Shown here piece by piece: positions 47,901 to 56,569 of a DNA stretch of 64,000 nucleotides. A model generated the notes under the pieces. That model saw only the letters and a list, made by a program, of their open reading frames with translations, had not been told where the DNA came from and made no database searches. Numbering within the stretch: the stretch's first letter is position 1; each line of letters opens with the position of its first letter. The DNA comes from Qipengyuania spongiae. Its GTDB lineage: Bacteria > Pseudomonadota > Alphaproteobacteria > Sphingomonadales > Sphingomonadaceae. A program made the position numbers and the translations under genes. The stretch lies in contig NZ_CP092471.1 in the NCBI RefSeq assembly GCF_026168555.1, positions 444,501-508,500 on the forward strand, read 5' to 3'.

Positions 47901-49698
47901 CCGGCACATCTTCATCGATCCCGATCCCGATCCGGCCGCTAGCTGGGCCGAGCGCGCCCGCATGTTCGACCTGCCGCGTTCCAGCTGGGACGATTACGAC
48001 CGCAGCGTCATCTCGAAGGGCGGCGGCGTGTTCGCGCGCGATGCCAAGACCATCAAGCTGTCCAAGGCGGCGCAGAAGGCGCTCGACCTCAGCGACGCCG
48101 AGATCGAACCCGACGCGCTGATCACGGCAATCCTGAAGGCCCCGGTCGACCTGGTCTGGTTCGGTGGCATCGGGACCTACATCAAGGCGGTGCAGGAGAA
48201 CAACGCACAGGTCGGCGATCCCGCGAACGATGCCCTGCGCATCGATGCGGGCGAGATTCGCGCCAAGGTGGTCGGCGAGGGCGCCAATCTGGGCGTCACG
48301 CAGGCGGGCCGTATCGAATTTGCCCTTCGCGGCGGACGGATCAACACCGACTTCATCGACAATTCGGCCGGCGTCGACTGCTCGGACAACGAGGTCAACA
48401 TCAAGATCGCTCTGGCTGCCGCACGCCGCAGCGGAAAGCTTTCCGAAGCCAGGCGCAACGCTCTGCTGAAGGGCATGACCGATGAGGTGGCCGAGCTGGT
48501 GCTGGAGGATAATCGTCTCCAGGCACTGGCGCTGTCCATCGCCGAAATGGGCGGACCGCGCGTCGCCGACGCGCAGTTGCGGCTGATCGAATCGCTCGAG
48601 GACTCGGGCAATCTCGACCGCCGCACTGAAGGCCTTGCCGATCACGAGACGCTCGGACGGCGGATCGCCGACGGGAAAGGTCTGACACGCCCCGAACTCG
48701 CCGTTCTGCTGTCCTCGACCAAGCTGGTCTTGCAAGATGCGATCGAGAACGGGCCGCTATCGCAGACCGAGGCGCTCGAACCTCTGCTGCTCCACGCATT
48801 CCCCGAACCCATGCGGGACAAGTTCAAGCCGCAGATCCTCGGCCATCGCCTGCGTCGTCAGCTGGTCGCCACCAAGCTCGCCAACCGGATCGTCAACCGG
48901 ATCGGCCTCGTCCATCCGTTCGAGTTGGCCGAGGAAGAGGGCGCGACTCTGGAAGAAGTCGCGGCGGCCTTCGTGGTCGCCGACCAGCTCTACGGCATGA
49001 ACCAGCTGTGGGCGGAAATCGATCGCGCCGAGATGCCCGAACATGCACGCCTGATGCTGTTCGATCGTGCCGCCCGCGGCATGCGCATCCAGATGGCCGA
49101 CCTGCTGTGCGTCGGGATCGATCCCGCCGATCCGCAGGCGATCCTCGAAACATTGAGCGGAGGCGTCTCGCGCCTCTCCCGTGCCTCTCAGGATCTCCTC
49201 GAAAGCGAGAGCCGGATGCATTCGGATCGCCTCCAGAATGAATTCGCAGAAGCTGGCGCGCCCGACGCCGTCTCGGCCAAGGTGGCGCATCTCTTCGAGA
49301 TGGACGGTGCGGTCGGCCTCGCCAAGCTCGCCCGCCAGACCGAAATCGATGTGTTCGATCTCACCGGTGCCTTCACCGCGCTCGGGTCCGAACTCGGTCT
49401 CGACTGGGCGCAGGCGACTTCGGCGCTGATGAGCCCGTCGGACGTGTGGGAACGCCTGCTCGTCGGCGGGCTCGCCCGCGACTTCCAGCAGATGCGGATC
49501 GACTTCCTACGCCGGCTCGCCCGGCGCAAGGGCGCCAAGGACGACATGCCCGCAATGGTCGGCAAGTGGGTCATGGAAAATGCGAGCGGCGTCCGCAATT
49601 TCCGCACGATGATCGGCCGTGCGCAGGCGCAGAGCCCGGTCGCACCCGCGGTCCTGGCGCAGATTGCCAGCATGGCCCGCAACCTCCTCGGCAAATAG
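44977..49698 (+). CDS. gdh: NAD-specific glutamate dehydrogenase (large, ~180-kDa type)
   Basis: A protein of 1573 residues of the large NAD-GDH class (L-180 type), which deaminates glutamate to 2-oxoglutarate and ammonia and so serves glutamate catabolism. N- and C-terminal regulatory regions surround the catalytic core. The core is recognisable from about residue 760 to 1220: RSGAIARGGLRWSDRRDDFRTE, VPTGAKGGFYPKQLP (catalytic Lys region), GGSNGYDHKAMGITAKGAW, and the NAD-binding region VVGCGDMSGDVFGNGMLLS. GAGGA lies upstream of ATG 44977, and a hairpin (44944-44963) precedes it. The gene complements gltBD in the same window, the two working in opposite directions. Confidence 0.95.
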   Translation: MVSKKTSATRADTVPAKLVEALAAHMSESQLPGDTPFETTALRDAAQFLLSTGLTRETRKSAIAIESASGERRMLRIAIVNDDMPFLVDSAAAAIAATGLAIDRLVHPVVAVERDGEGKLVAIRDGDPDPADWESMIYIETPRLDARQRRELLQTLRETMGDVRAAVGDWPKLRKAMQADADRIESEDSEGAALLRWLDEGMLTQLGHLVRHRDGEVTDTLGICRKSSRELLADASYDSAFAWFENAKNTRLPLVIKANRISLVHRHVPLDLLLLPLRENGKVTALSVHAGVWTSAALAAQPRDVPRLRSQLEAIMTRLEFDRGGHAGKALVHALTTLPHDLLIGFDARDIERLSTTMMSLVDRPRPRLALVEAPLARHLFAFVWLPRDLLSTQLREQIRKMLEQSASARLLDWSLEVEGGNLAMLRFVLDIRDTEGAPDEGALDDQLQTMLRGWTEAVETELAELVEPGRAAALALRWAESFPTSFRAHFGAQEAAIDIARLHALGVHSDSDTPRQRDARLYFCEREAESCLRLKLYQAEGSLPLSDAVPTLENFGFHVHTEMPFVLEEGRLGTIHDFRLTLSPGTDAEAMVARAGAIEEAVAAVLNGEAENDVFNRLVCEASLLASEAGLLRAFYRYLRQAGMGFTIYTVVDALRGAPDVTRALVALFAAQHDPDFGSSTGKGREEAVEDAKTAIKRGLAKVVAINDDRLLRLYHSLIDAILRTNFFAPAAEEALAFKIESELVPNLPKPIPWREIFVYSRRVEGIHLRSGAIARGGLRWSDRRDDFRTEILGLMKAQRVKNAVIVPTGAKGGFYPKQLPNPAIDRDGWAAEGQGSYEVFIRTLLSITDNIVDDKVVHPQDVVIHDGEDPYFVVAADKGTAKFSDVANGIAEQRGFWLDDAFASGGSNGYDHKAMGITAKGAWVSVQRHFLEMGVDVQSEPVEVVGCGDMSGDVFGNGMLLSKAIKLVAAFDHRHIFIDPDPDPAASWAERARMFDLPRSSWDDYDRSVISKGGGVFARDAKTIKLSKAAQKALDLSDAEIEPDALITAILKAPVDLVWFGGIGTYIKAVQENNAQVGDPANDALRIDAGEIRAKVVGEGANLGVTQAGRIEFALRGGRINTDFIDNSAGVDCSDNEVNIKIALAAARRSGKLSEARRNALLKGMTDEVAELVLEDNRLQALALSIAEMGGPRVADAQLRLIESLEDSGNLDRRTEGLADHETLGRRIADGKGLTRPELAVLLSSTKLVLQDAIENGPLSQTEALEPLLLHAFPEPMRDKFKPQILGHRLRRQLVATKLANRIVNRIGLVHPFELAEEEGATLEEVAAAFVVADQLYGMNQLWAEIDRAEMPEHARLMLFDRAARGMRIQMADLLCVGIDPADPQAILETLSGGVSRLSRASQDLLESESRMHSDRLQNEFAEAGAPDAVSAKVAHLFEMDGAVGLAKLARQTEIDVFDLTGAFTALGSELGLDWAQATSALMSPSDVWERLLVGGLARDFQQMRIDFLRRLARRKGAKDDMPAMVGKWVMENASGVRNFRTMIGRAQAQSPVAPAVLAQIASMARNLLGK

Positions 49699-49742
49699 GC
49701 TGCGCTTGACCTTGCCGGAGATTGCGCCGAACCCTCGCGCCG

Positions 49743-50969
49743 ATGGATAGCTACGATATCGTCATCGTCGGCTCGGGGCATGGCGGCGCGCAGGCCGCCA
49801 TCGCTTTGCGTCAGCAAGGACACCAGGGATCGATCTGCATGGTCAGCCGGTCTCATATCGCCCCCTACGAGCGGCCACCCCTGTCGAAGGAATACCTCGC
49901 CGGGGAGAAGCCGCTCGAGCGGATCATGATCCGTCCGCCGGCCTTCTGGGCGGACAAGGGTGTCGAACTGAAGCTCGGCACGAACGTGTCCGAAATCGAC
50001 TGGATGAGGCACGAGATCGTGTGCGGGGATGACAGCCGGATCGGCTATCGCAAGCTTATCTGGGCCGCAGGCGGCGATGCGCGGCGACTGTCGTGCCAAG
50101 GCTCCGATCTCGCCGGAATCCACACCGTCCGCTATATCACCGACGTCGATGCCCTTCGCGCCGAACTCGATGCGGGGGCGCGCCGCGCGGTGGTGGTCGG
50201 CGGCGGTTACATCGGTCTCGAGGCAGCGGCGGTGCTCCGCAAAATGGGCTGCGAGGTCACTCTGCTCGAAGCGCAATCCCGCGTTCTGGCTCGCGTGGCC
50301 GGCGAGACGCTGAGCGAATTCTATCAGGATGAACATCGTCGGCAAGGCGTCGATCTGCGGCTGGAAACCGGCGTCGAACGGATAGAGGGCAAGGACGGAC
50401 GGGTCGCCGCCGTGCTCACCGACACCGGCGAGCGGCTCGAATGCGAGATCGTGATTGTCGGGATCGGCATCGTTGCCTCCGTAGGTCCGCTGATCGCCGC
50501 GGACGCATCGGGCACCAACGGGGTCGATGTCGATCGTTACTGCCGCACGACACTCGACGACATCTACGCGATCGGCGACTGCGCGGCGCACGCCAATTCC
50601 TATGCCGACAATGCCGTCATCCGGCTGGAGTCGGTGCAGAACGCCAACGACATGGCGACCTGTGCCGCCCGTTCGATCATGGGCGAGAAGCAGGAATACG
50701 ATGCGGTCCCGTGGTTCTGGTCGAACCAGTACGACCTGAAACTCCAAACCGTCGGCCTTTCGCTGGAGCACGACACCAGCGTCGTGCGCGGCGATCCGGA
50801 CCGCCGCAAGTTCTCCGTGATCTATCTTCGCGAGGGCCGAGTGATCGCGCTCGACTGCGTGAACAACGTCAAGGACTATGTACAGGGCCGCAAGCTAGTC
50901 GAGGCAGGGGCCGTCATCGCGCCGGAAGCGCTGGCCGATGCCGATACCCCGCTCAAGGACATGTTCTGA
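49743..50969 (+). CDS. FAD-dependent oxidoreductase, ferredoxin reductase type
   Basis: A pyridine nucleotide-disulfide-type flavoprotein of about 408 residues. It has a FAD-binding [18 protein letters not shown] at the N-terminus, the family motif [12 protein letters not shown] near residue 45, an NAD(P)H-binding [19 protein letters not shown] near residue 155, and a FAD ATG-type motif [12 protein letters not shown] near residue 275. The layout is that of rubredoxin/putidaredoxin/rhodocoxin reductases, which feed electrons to [2Fe-2S] ferredoxins of P450s or dioxygenases. No ferredoxin gene is adjacent. It could serve the CYP153 at 56.6 kb (inference). ATG 49743 is preferred although its ribosome binding site is unclear. 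Its stop abuts the convergent acylase stop. Confidence 0.9.
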   Translation: MDSYDIVIVGSGHGGAQAAIALRQQGHQGSICMVSRSHIAPYERPPLSKEYLAGEKPLERIMIRPPAFWADKGVELKLGTNVSEIDWMRHEIVCGDDSRIGYRKLIWAAGGDARRLSCQGSDLAGIHTVRYITDVDALRAELDAGARRAVVVGGGYIGLEAAAVLRKMGCEVTLLEAQSRVLARVAGETLSEFYQDEHRRQGVDLRLETGVERIEGKDGRVAAVLTDTGERLECEIVIVGIGIVASVGPLIAADASGTNGVDVDRYCRTTLDDIYAIGDCAAHANSYADNAVIRLESVQNANDMATCAARSIMGEKQEYDAVPWFWSNQYDLKLQTVGLSLEHDTSVVRGDPDRRKFSVIYLREGRVIALDCVNNVKDYVQGRKLVEAGAVIAPEALADADTPLKDMF

Positions 50970-53138
50970 TCAATCCGCCGGGACGGTAATGGCCTCGGTC
51001 TCGCGAATCTTGCCCGCGAGACTGTCTTCCGCATAATTCACCTCGCGCAACTGGCCTGTGGCGTAGAGCCCGTGCTGGTCGCGCACCCATTCGGGCGGAG
51101 CGGCGAAATTGCCGTAGGGCAGGATCGCCCGCGCGCGCGGTTGCTGCGCGAATTCGATCGCCGCGACCCAGCCGGTGCCGCCGAGAAATTCCAGTCCCGT
51201 CCCGTCCACCTTGGGCGCGAAATAGGCCGGGCGAAACGCGCCGAACTGGCCGATGCCGAGATTGGAGGGGAGCGTGCCGCCCTTCCCGTCCGGCGTTCGC
51301 GCGACCACGCCCCACGGCACGTCGAGCGGCGCACCGGCCTTCTCCAGCATCTGTGCCGCGCCGACCAGCGCGGCCACGGCAGCAGGTTCCTTCGCATCGT
51401 CGATGCCTTCGGGGAAAGCGTCCGGATCGTCGAACGACCATTTGCGCTCGTAGGGGTCGCCGCCATTTTGCAGGAAGCCGAAGGCCCAGAGCGCGAACAG
51501 GGCCGCCCCGCGGCTCTCGGCGTCGTGACGCCGGTCCCACCCGGCCAGCACCTCGCCCGCGCGCATGGCGGTCGCATCGTCCGATCTGCGCGCGGCGGCG
51601 ATCAGGTCGTCCAGCAGATTGTCCGCCATGGTGAAGCGGGTGTCGTGGGCGTAGGCGATCATCTCGTCTAGCGAGATGCTCTTGTCCGCCAGCAGCAGTT
51701 CGAGCGAATGCTGCGGGCGCCCGTCGAGACTCGGCACGGGATAGTCCTGCGGGTAATCCTGCGGACCGGTGACCACCGGCAGGGTCGCGGTATAACCCGG
51801 CTCATTGGCGTTCTGCACGAAGCCGGAGGGTGGATTGGCGACCCGGACCAGCTCCGAATAGGGGCGGTATGCGCTCCACAGATTGGCCGGGTCGGAGCCA
51901 TCAACTGGCGCTGCCCAAAATGCTGCATCGCCCTTCGCCCGCACTGGCGTGAGGCCGTTGGAGACGTAGAGGATCTCGCCCGCGCGATCGGCGTAGATCA
52001 CGTTGAACATCGGCAGCTGCATCTGCGCCAGCGCCTGCTCGAACTCGGCGCGCGAATCCGCCTTGGCCATCGCCGCATACTGGTCGAAGGTGCGGGCATG
52101 GTCCGCTTCGCCCAGCCCGGCGATCTTCACCACCACGGCCTTGCCGTTCGCCATCCCGATCACCGGACCCTGACTGGTCCGTCGGATCGGCAGTTCGCGC
52201 GTGGTCATGGCACCACCTTCACCGCGCACCTTCAGCGACACGGTTTCGGTTTCAAAGGGGAGGACCTCGTTCCCGATCCGGTAGCCACCCTCGGCCAGAT
52301 CGAAGAGATAAATGTCCGCATTGTCGAGCACGTTGACGGTATGCGTCCAGCCAAGCTGCTCGTTGAACATGATCGAGGGGAAGGGCTGGCCGATCAGCGA
52401 TACGCCATAGGCGTTCTGGCCGGGCGACACGTGATGCCCTTCGAACCAGGTGTAGATGCCGTCCCACGGCAGATGCGGGTTCATCAGCAGCATGGCATTC
52501 CCGCTGGCCGAACGCGAAGGGGCAATTGCCCAGCCATTGGACCCTGCCTCTCCCGGTTCAGCCGCCGCGCTGGCGATCAGTCGCTGCGCCTGCGCCAGTT
52601 CGCGCCCGCCGTTGAAAGTGAGATTCACCACCCGCTGGATATGCCCGATGATGTCGGCGCCGCTGATCGGCAGGACCTGCCGCATCTCGGCGCTGCCGCT
52701 TTCGGGATGGGCGGCGAACCAGGCGTTGATGCCGTCGGCGAAAGCATCGATCTGCGCGCGGTATTCAGGCGTCTGCGCGGCGTGCAGCTTTTCCGCCGAC
52801 TGCGGCACGCCCAGCGTCCACAGCATCTGCGCCTCGGCCAGGCGATCCGCGCCCCAGTATTCCGCCCCTCGCCCGCGCGCCGTGCCGATGAGTTCGAGCA
52901 GCTGGTCCGGCCGCCCGCGAGCCTGCGCCCAGCCATAGGCATAGCGCAGCGCCTCGTCCGATCCGGCGCGGATATGCGGCACGCCCCATTCGTCCCAAGT
53001 GATCTCCGCCTGCTGCGCGTTGCAGCATTCGGCGGCGGATACGGCAAGCGGCGCTATCCGGTCGCCCTGCTGTGGCGTGGTGGTGGCGCAACCGGCCAGA
53101 GCCAGCGCGGAAACGGTCAGAACGGCAAGACGGCGCAT
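50970..53138 (-). CDS. Penicillin acylase family lipoprotein (Ntn hydrolase)
   Basis: A 722-residue Ntn-hydrolase of the penicillin amidase family, which cuts amide bonds in acylated substrates such as N-acyl-homoserine lactones or beta-lactams. A lipoprotein signal ends in LAGC (Cys about 17), so it is probably anchored in the outer membrane. The precursor is cleaved to alpha and beta chains, exposing Ser200 in EAGSNGWAIAPSRS as nucleophile. Downstream conserved parts are MLLMNPHLPWDGIYTWFEGHHVSPG and GWTHTVNVLDNADIYLFD. AGGGAGAG precedes the start. Substrate specificity cannot be read from the sequence. Confidence 0.9.
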   Translation of the reverse strand: MRRLAVLTVSALALAGCATTTPQQGDRIAPLAVSAAECCNAQQAEITWDEWGVPHIRAGSDEALRYAYGWAQARGRPDQLLELIGTARGRGAEYWGADRLAEAQMLWTLGVPQSAEKLHAAQTPEYRAQIDAFADGINAWFAAHPESGSAEMRQVLPISGADIIGHIQRVVNLTFNGGRELAQAQRLIASAAAEPGEAGSNGWAIAPSRSASGNAMLLMNPHLPWDGIYTWFEGHHVSPGQNAYGVSLIGQPFPSIMFNEQLGWTHTVNVLDNADIYLFDLAEGGYRIGNEVLPFETETVSLKVRGEGGAMTTRELPIRRTSQGPVIGMANGKAVVVKIAGLGEADHARTFDQYAAMAKADSRAEFEQALAQMQLPMFNVIYADRAGEILYVSNGLTPVRAKGDAAFWAAPVDGSDPANLWSAYRPYSELVRVANPPSGFVQNANEPGYTATLPVVTGPQDYPQDYPVPSLDGRPQHSLELLLADKSISLDEMIAYAHDTRFTMADNLLDDLIAAARRSDDATAMRAGEVLAGWDRRHDAESRGAALFALWAFGFLQNGGDPYERKWSFDDPDAFPEGIDDAKEPAAVAALVGAAQMLEKAGAPLDVPWGVVARTPDGKGGTLPSNLGIGQFGAFRPAYFAPKVDGTGLEFLGGTGWVAAIEFAQQPRARAILPYGNFAAPPEWVRDQHGLYATGQLREVNYAEDSLAGKIRETEAITVPAD

Positions 53139-53170
53139 TTTTTCTCTCCCTGTCGGAAGGTGTTAAGCGC

Positions 53171-54223
53171 CTACCCGCCCGAGGAAGTCAACCGCGCGAG
53201 CGCCCAGTTCGCCGCATCGGCGACGGCCGGATCGGGATCGGCGCACAAATGGCGGACCGGGGGCAGGAGTTCTTCGGACCCGCTGTTGCCCGCGGCGTAG
53301 AGGCAGTTGCGCACGAAGCGGTCACGCCCCACCCGCTTGATCGGCGATCCGGAGAAGAACGCGCGGAAACCCGCATCGTCGAAGGCGAGGAACCGCGCGA
53401 GGCGCGGCGCGGTCAGTTCTTCGCGCGGGGCGAGTTTCATGTGCCGGTGCGCGGTGTCGGCGAACTTGTTCCATGGGCAGGCTGCGAGGCAATCGTCGCA
53501 GCCATAGATGCGGTTGCCGAGCGCGGCGCGGAATTCCTCCGGCACCGGCCCCTTGTGCTCGATGGTGAGGTAGGAAACGCAGCGCCGCGCATCGAGGCGA
53601 TAGGGTTCGGGGAAGGCGTCGGTCGGACAGGCATCCTGACAGGCGCGGCACGATCCGCAGCGATCGGGGTGGGACGCGTCTGGCGCGAATTTCAGCGTCG
53701 AATAGATTGCGCCGAGGAACAGCCAGCTTCCGTGATCCGTGCTTACGAGATTGGTGTGCTTGCCCTGCCAGCCAATCCCGGCGGCTTGCCCCAATGGCTT
53801 CTCCATGACCGGCGCGGTGTCGACGAAAACCTTGAGCTCGCTGGTCGGTTCGCGCTCGATCAGCCACCGGGCGAGCGCCTTCAACGCCTTCTTCACGACA
53901 TCGTGATAATCGCGCCCCTGCGCGTAGACCGAGATACGCGCAGCCTCCGGATCGCTTGCCAACGCCAGAGGATCGCCATCGGGCGCATAGCTCATTCCGA
54001 GCGCGATCACCGAACGCGCTTCGGGCCACAGACCTTGGGGCGAGGCACGCTGGACCTTGCGGGCCTCCATCCATTCCATGGTGCCGTGATGGCCTTCGCC
54101 CAGCCAGCGTTCCAGTCGCGCACCGGGCTCGGGTCCCACATCGGCGCGCGCGAAACCGCAGGCGGCAAAGCCCAGGTGCGCGGCTTTGGCGCGCAGATCG
54201 TCCTGCAAGCGCGCGTTAACCAC
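53171..54223 (-). CDS. queG: Epoxyqueuosine reductase
   Basis: The last enzyme of queuosine synthesis in tRNA, reducing epoxyqueuosine with a cobalamin cofactor; 350 residues. Its two [4Fe-4S] motifs are visible: [12 protein letters not shown] near residue 198 and [10 protein letters not shown] near 255. A HEAT-like C-terminal region ends the protein ([22 protein letters not shown]). The start is read as GTG 54223. The gene diverges from the ABC transporter pair. The upstream queuosine genes are not in this window. Confidence 0.94.
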   Translation of the reverse strand: MVNARLQDDLRAKAAHLGFAACGFARADVGPEPGARLERWLGEGHHGTMEWMEARKVQRASPQGLWPEARSVIALGMSYAPDGDPLALASDPEAARISVYAQGRDYHDVVKKALKALARWLIEREPTSELKVFVDTAPVMEKPLGQAAGIGWQGKHTNLVSTDHGSWLFLGAIYSTLKFAPDASHPDRCGSCRACQDACPTDAFPEPYRLDARRCVSYLTIEHKGPVPEEFRAALGNRIYGCDDCLAACPWNKFADTAHRHMKLAPREELTAPRLARFLAFDDAGFRAFFSGSPIKRVGRDRFVRNCLYAAGNSGSEELLPPVRHLCADPDPAVADAANWALARLTSSGG

Positions 54224-54290
54224 GCTTGCGTGTGCTCCCGTTCACTGCCAGCCGGTAGATCATGGCGCGATGCTTACCGGGACCAGCACA

Positions 54291-55271
54291 ATGAAGCGAG
54301 CCTTGCGATCGAGCGACGGCGCGCTCGCGATCGAGGCGCAAGGGCTGGTCAAGCGTTTCGACGACACTCTCGCGGTCGACGGAGTGGACATCGGCGTTCC
54401 CACCGGATCGATCTACGGCATTCTCGGCCCCAATGGCGCGGGCAAGACCACGACGCTGCGGATGCTACTCGGCATTATCGATCCGGACGACGGCGTGCGC
54501 CGCGTCTTCGGGCACGAGCGCCCGCACGAGGTCTCGCGTCTGATCGGCTACCTGCCCGAGGAACGCGGTCTCTATCCGGCGATGAAATGCGACGAGGCGA
54601 TCGCCTTCATGGGCGCGCTGCGCGGCCTGCCGCTGGGCGAAGGGCGGCGGCGCGGGCGCGAACTGCTCGAAAACCATGGGCTCGGCCACGCGATCGACCG
54701 GCAGATACGCCAGTTGTCCAAGGGCATGGCGCAGACCGTTCAATTGCTCGGCACGCTGGTTCACCAGCCGCGGCTGGTGGTGTTCGACGAACCGTTCAGC
54801 GGTCTCGACGCGATCAATCAAGGCAAGCTCGAAGTGCTGATCCGTGACCTCGCCGCGAAGGGCACCACTGTCATCTTCTCCACCCACGTCATCGCCCATG
54901 CCGAGCGTCTGTGCGAACAGATCGCCATCATCGCGGGCGGCAAGGTGCCCTTCGCCGGCGATGTCGACACTGCGCGAGACCGTATTCCGGCGCAGGTACG
55001 GCTCGAGACGCGCCGGGGCGAAGGGCCATGGCGCGCCGCAATCCCGGCCGGTGCGCGCCACGAAAGCAAGTCGGGCGGCGGACATTTCTGGTCTTTCCCC
55101 GTGCCCGAGGCGGGAATCGAGGCGATGCTGCGGCCGCTGATCGAGGGCGAGGCAGGCATATTGTCGCTCTCGATCGAGCGCGCCGGACTGCACGACGCCT
55201 TCGTCGCCATTGCCGGGGAGGCAGCGGCCCGCGAACTGGAACAGGGCGAAGATGGGGACACACCCCGATGA
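54291..55271 (+). CDS. ABC transporter ATP-binding protein (NatA-like)
   Basis: A 326-residue ATPase. Walker A is GPNGAGKTTT near residue 49, the signature LSKGMAQ is near 143, and Walker B LVVFDEPFSGLD is near 162; the switch His is in STHVIAH. A C-terminal extension of about 80 residues follows the NBD, as in NatA/CcmA-type exporters. ATG 54291 follows CGGGA; ATG 54270 is an in-frame alternative. It is coupled by ATGA overlap to the ABC-2 permease, so the pair forms one exporter. The cargo is unknown (Na+, drug or polysaccharide in relatives). Confidence 0.9.
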   Translation: MKRALRSSDGALAIEAQGLVKRFDDTLAVDGVDIGVPTGSIYGILGPNGAGKTTTLRMLLGIIDPDDGVRRVFGHERPHEVSRLIGYLPEERGLYPAMKCDEAIAFMGALRGLPLGEGRRRGRELLENHGLGHAIDRQIRQLSKGMAQTVQLLGTLVHQPRLVVFDEPFSGLDAINQGKLEVLIRDLAAKGTTVIFSTHVIAHAERLCEQIAIIAGGKVPFAGDVDTARDRIPAQVRLETRRGEGPWRAAIPAGARHESKSGGGHFWSFPVPEAGIEAMLRPLIEGEAGILSLSIERAGLHDAFVAIAGEAAARELEQGEDGDTPR

Positions 55272-56470
55272 ACGCGGAACGTCTCTCGATCTGGCAGGCT
55301 GCCTATGTCATCGCCCGGCGGGATTTCTTCGCCATCCTCCTGTCCAAGGCTTTCCTGTTCTTCCTGCTCGGTCCGCTGTTCTTCGGGGGGATCAGCGTGG
55401 CGGCGGGGGCGCTGGGTGCCAAGGCGGCGAGCAGCGCCGAACCGCCTCGCCTTGCCGTGGCGATGAGCGAAGGGAACAACGCGGCCTTTGCCGAAACACA
55501 CGAAAAATTGCTCAGAGCCGTCGAGCTGCCTTCGATCGAGCGCGTTTCTTCCAAGGAGGGCCGAAACCCGCGCGCTTTGCTCGCCGACGGAACGCGCAAT
55601 TTCGGGGCCGTTCTGACCGGAACGCTCGCATCGCCTGAACTGACCGGCACGCCCGAGCAGATCGGCCGCTGGCAGGGTCCGGTCGCATTGGTGGCGGCGG
55701 AAGCCGCGGGCGGCAAGGTGCCGCAACTGCCCGCCGTGTCTCTCGTCCCGACGCGCTCGAGCAGTGCAGATACCCGCAGCCTGCGGGTGGGGACGGCTAC
55801 GGCGGGGATCACGCTGCTCTTCCTTCTCACCATGCTGCTGGCCGGAATGGTCCTGTCCAACCTGGTCGAGGAGAAAGCCAACAAGATCATCGAGATTCTC
55901 GCCGCCGCGATCCCGATGGACGCGGTCTTCCTGGGCAAGCTGTTCGCCATGCTCGCGATCAGCTTCGTCGGCATTGCGGTATGGGGCGCAGTGGCGGCGG
56001 TGGTGCTGGCACTGGGCGCGGCGGCGCTTCCGCCGCTGCCCGCCCCGGCCGTTGGATGGTCGCTCTTCATTGCACTGTTCGTCGTCTATTTCTCGCTCGC
56101 CTATCTCCTGATCGGGTCGGTGTTCCTCACCGTCGGATCGATGGCTGCCACGGTGCGCGACGTGCAGACACTCTCCATGCCGGCGACGATCCTCCAACTC
56201 GCCGTGTTCTTCCTGGCGACCTTCGCGATGACCGACACCGGCTCGGCGATCGAGATCCTCGCCTGCGTGTTCCCCCTCTCCAGCCCCTACGCCATGGTGG
56301 CGCGCGCAGCGCAGGAGCCTCAACTCTGGACGCACGGCTTGGCGCTGGTCTGGCAGATGGCATGGGTGGCGATCTTCGTGCGCACAGGTGCGCGCCTGTT
56401 CCGGCGGCGAGTGATGAAATCCGGCCCCGCCGCGGTCTCGCGCAAAAAGCCGAAGCGCAGCCCCGCCTGA
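55268..56470 (+). CDS. ABC-2 family transporter permease (NatB-like)
   Basis: A 400-residue membrane protein, the permease partner of the preceding ATPase. One N-terminal helix is at about residues 22-42 (LLSKAFLFFLLGPLFFGGISVAAG). A large exported domain follows, then five or six helices from about 180 on (GITLLFLLTMLLAGMVLSNLVEEKANKIIEILAAAIP). That plan with the EEKANKIIE motif is typical of ABC-2/NatB permeases. The gene ends in a basic tail. Function as for the partner. Confidence 0.88.
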   Translation: MNAERLSIWQAAYVIARRDFFAILLSKAFLFFLLGPLFFGGISVAAGALGAKAASSAEPPRLAVAMSEGNNAAFAETHEKLLRAVELPSIERVSSKEGRNPRALLADGTRNFGAVLTGTLASPELTGTPEQIGRWQGPVALVAAEAAGGKVPQLPAVSLVPTRSSSADTRSLRVGTATAGITLLFLLTMLLAGMVLSNLVEEKANKIIEILAAAIPMDAVFLGKLFAMLAISFVGIAVWGAVAAVVLALGAAALPPLPAPAVGWSLFIALFVVYFSLAYLLIGSVFLTVGSMAATVRDVQTLSMPATILQLAVFFLATFAMTDTGSAIEILACVFPLSSPYAMVARAAQEPQLWTHGLALVWQMAWVAIFVRTGARLFRRRVMKSGPAAVSRKKPKRSPA

Positions 56471-56492
56471 TCGGTTTCGATCTGCAACGCTA

Positions 56493-56521
56493 TTGACACT
56501 TGTGTCAGTTACGGCACGATA
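56493..56521 (+). promoter_or_regulatory. Promoter and operator-like inverted repeat upstream of the P450 gene
   Basis: TTGACA at 56493-56498 is a consensus -35 box. An inverted repeat TGACAC-TT-GTGTCA (56494-56507) overlaps it, the arrangement expected for a repressor, for instance of the TetR class, blocking polymerase. Seventeen bases on is ACGATA as a weak -10. This lies 50-70 bases before the P450 start. Confidence 0.55.
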
Positions 56522-56569
56522 GCCCCCTGACAAAAAGGCGGCCGGATGAGTCGTCGACAGGAGAGTGCC

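Noticed and set aside
46612..48735. Minus-strand open frame of about 700 codons inside the NAD-glutamate dehydrogenase gene
   Set aside because: A shadow of the dehydrogenase; no start context or domain.
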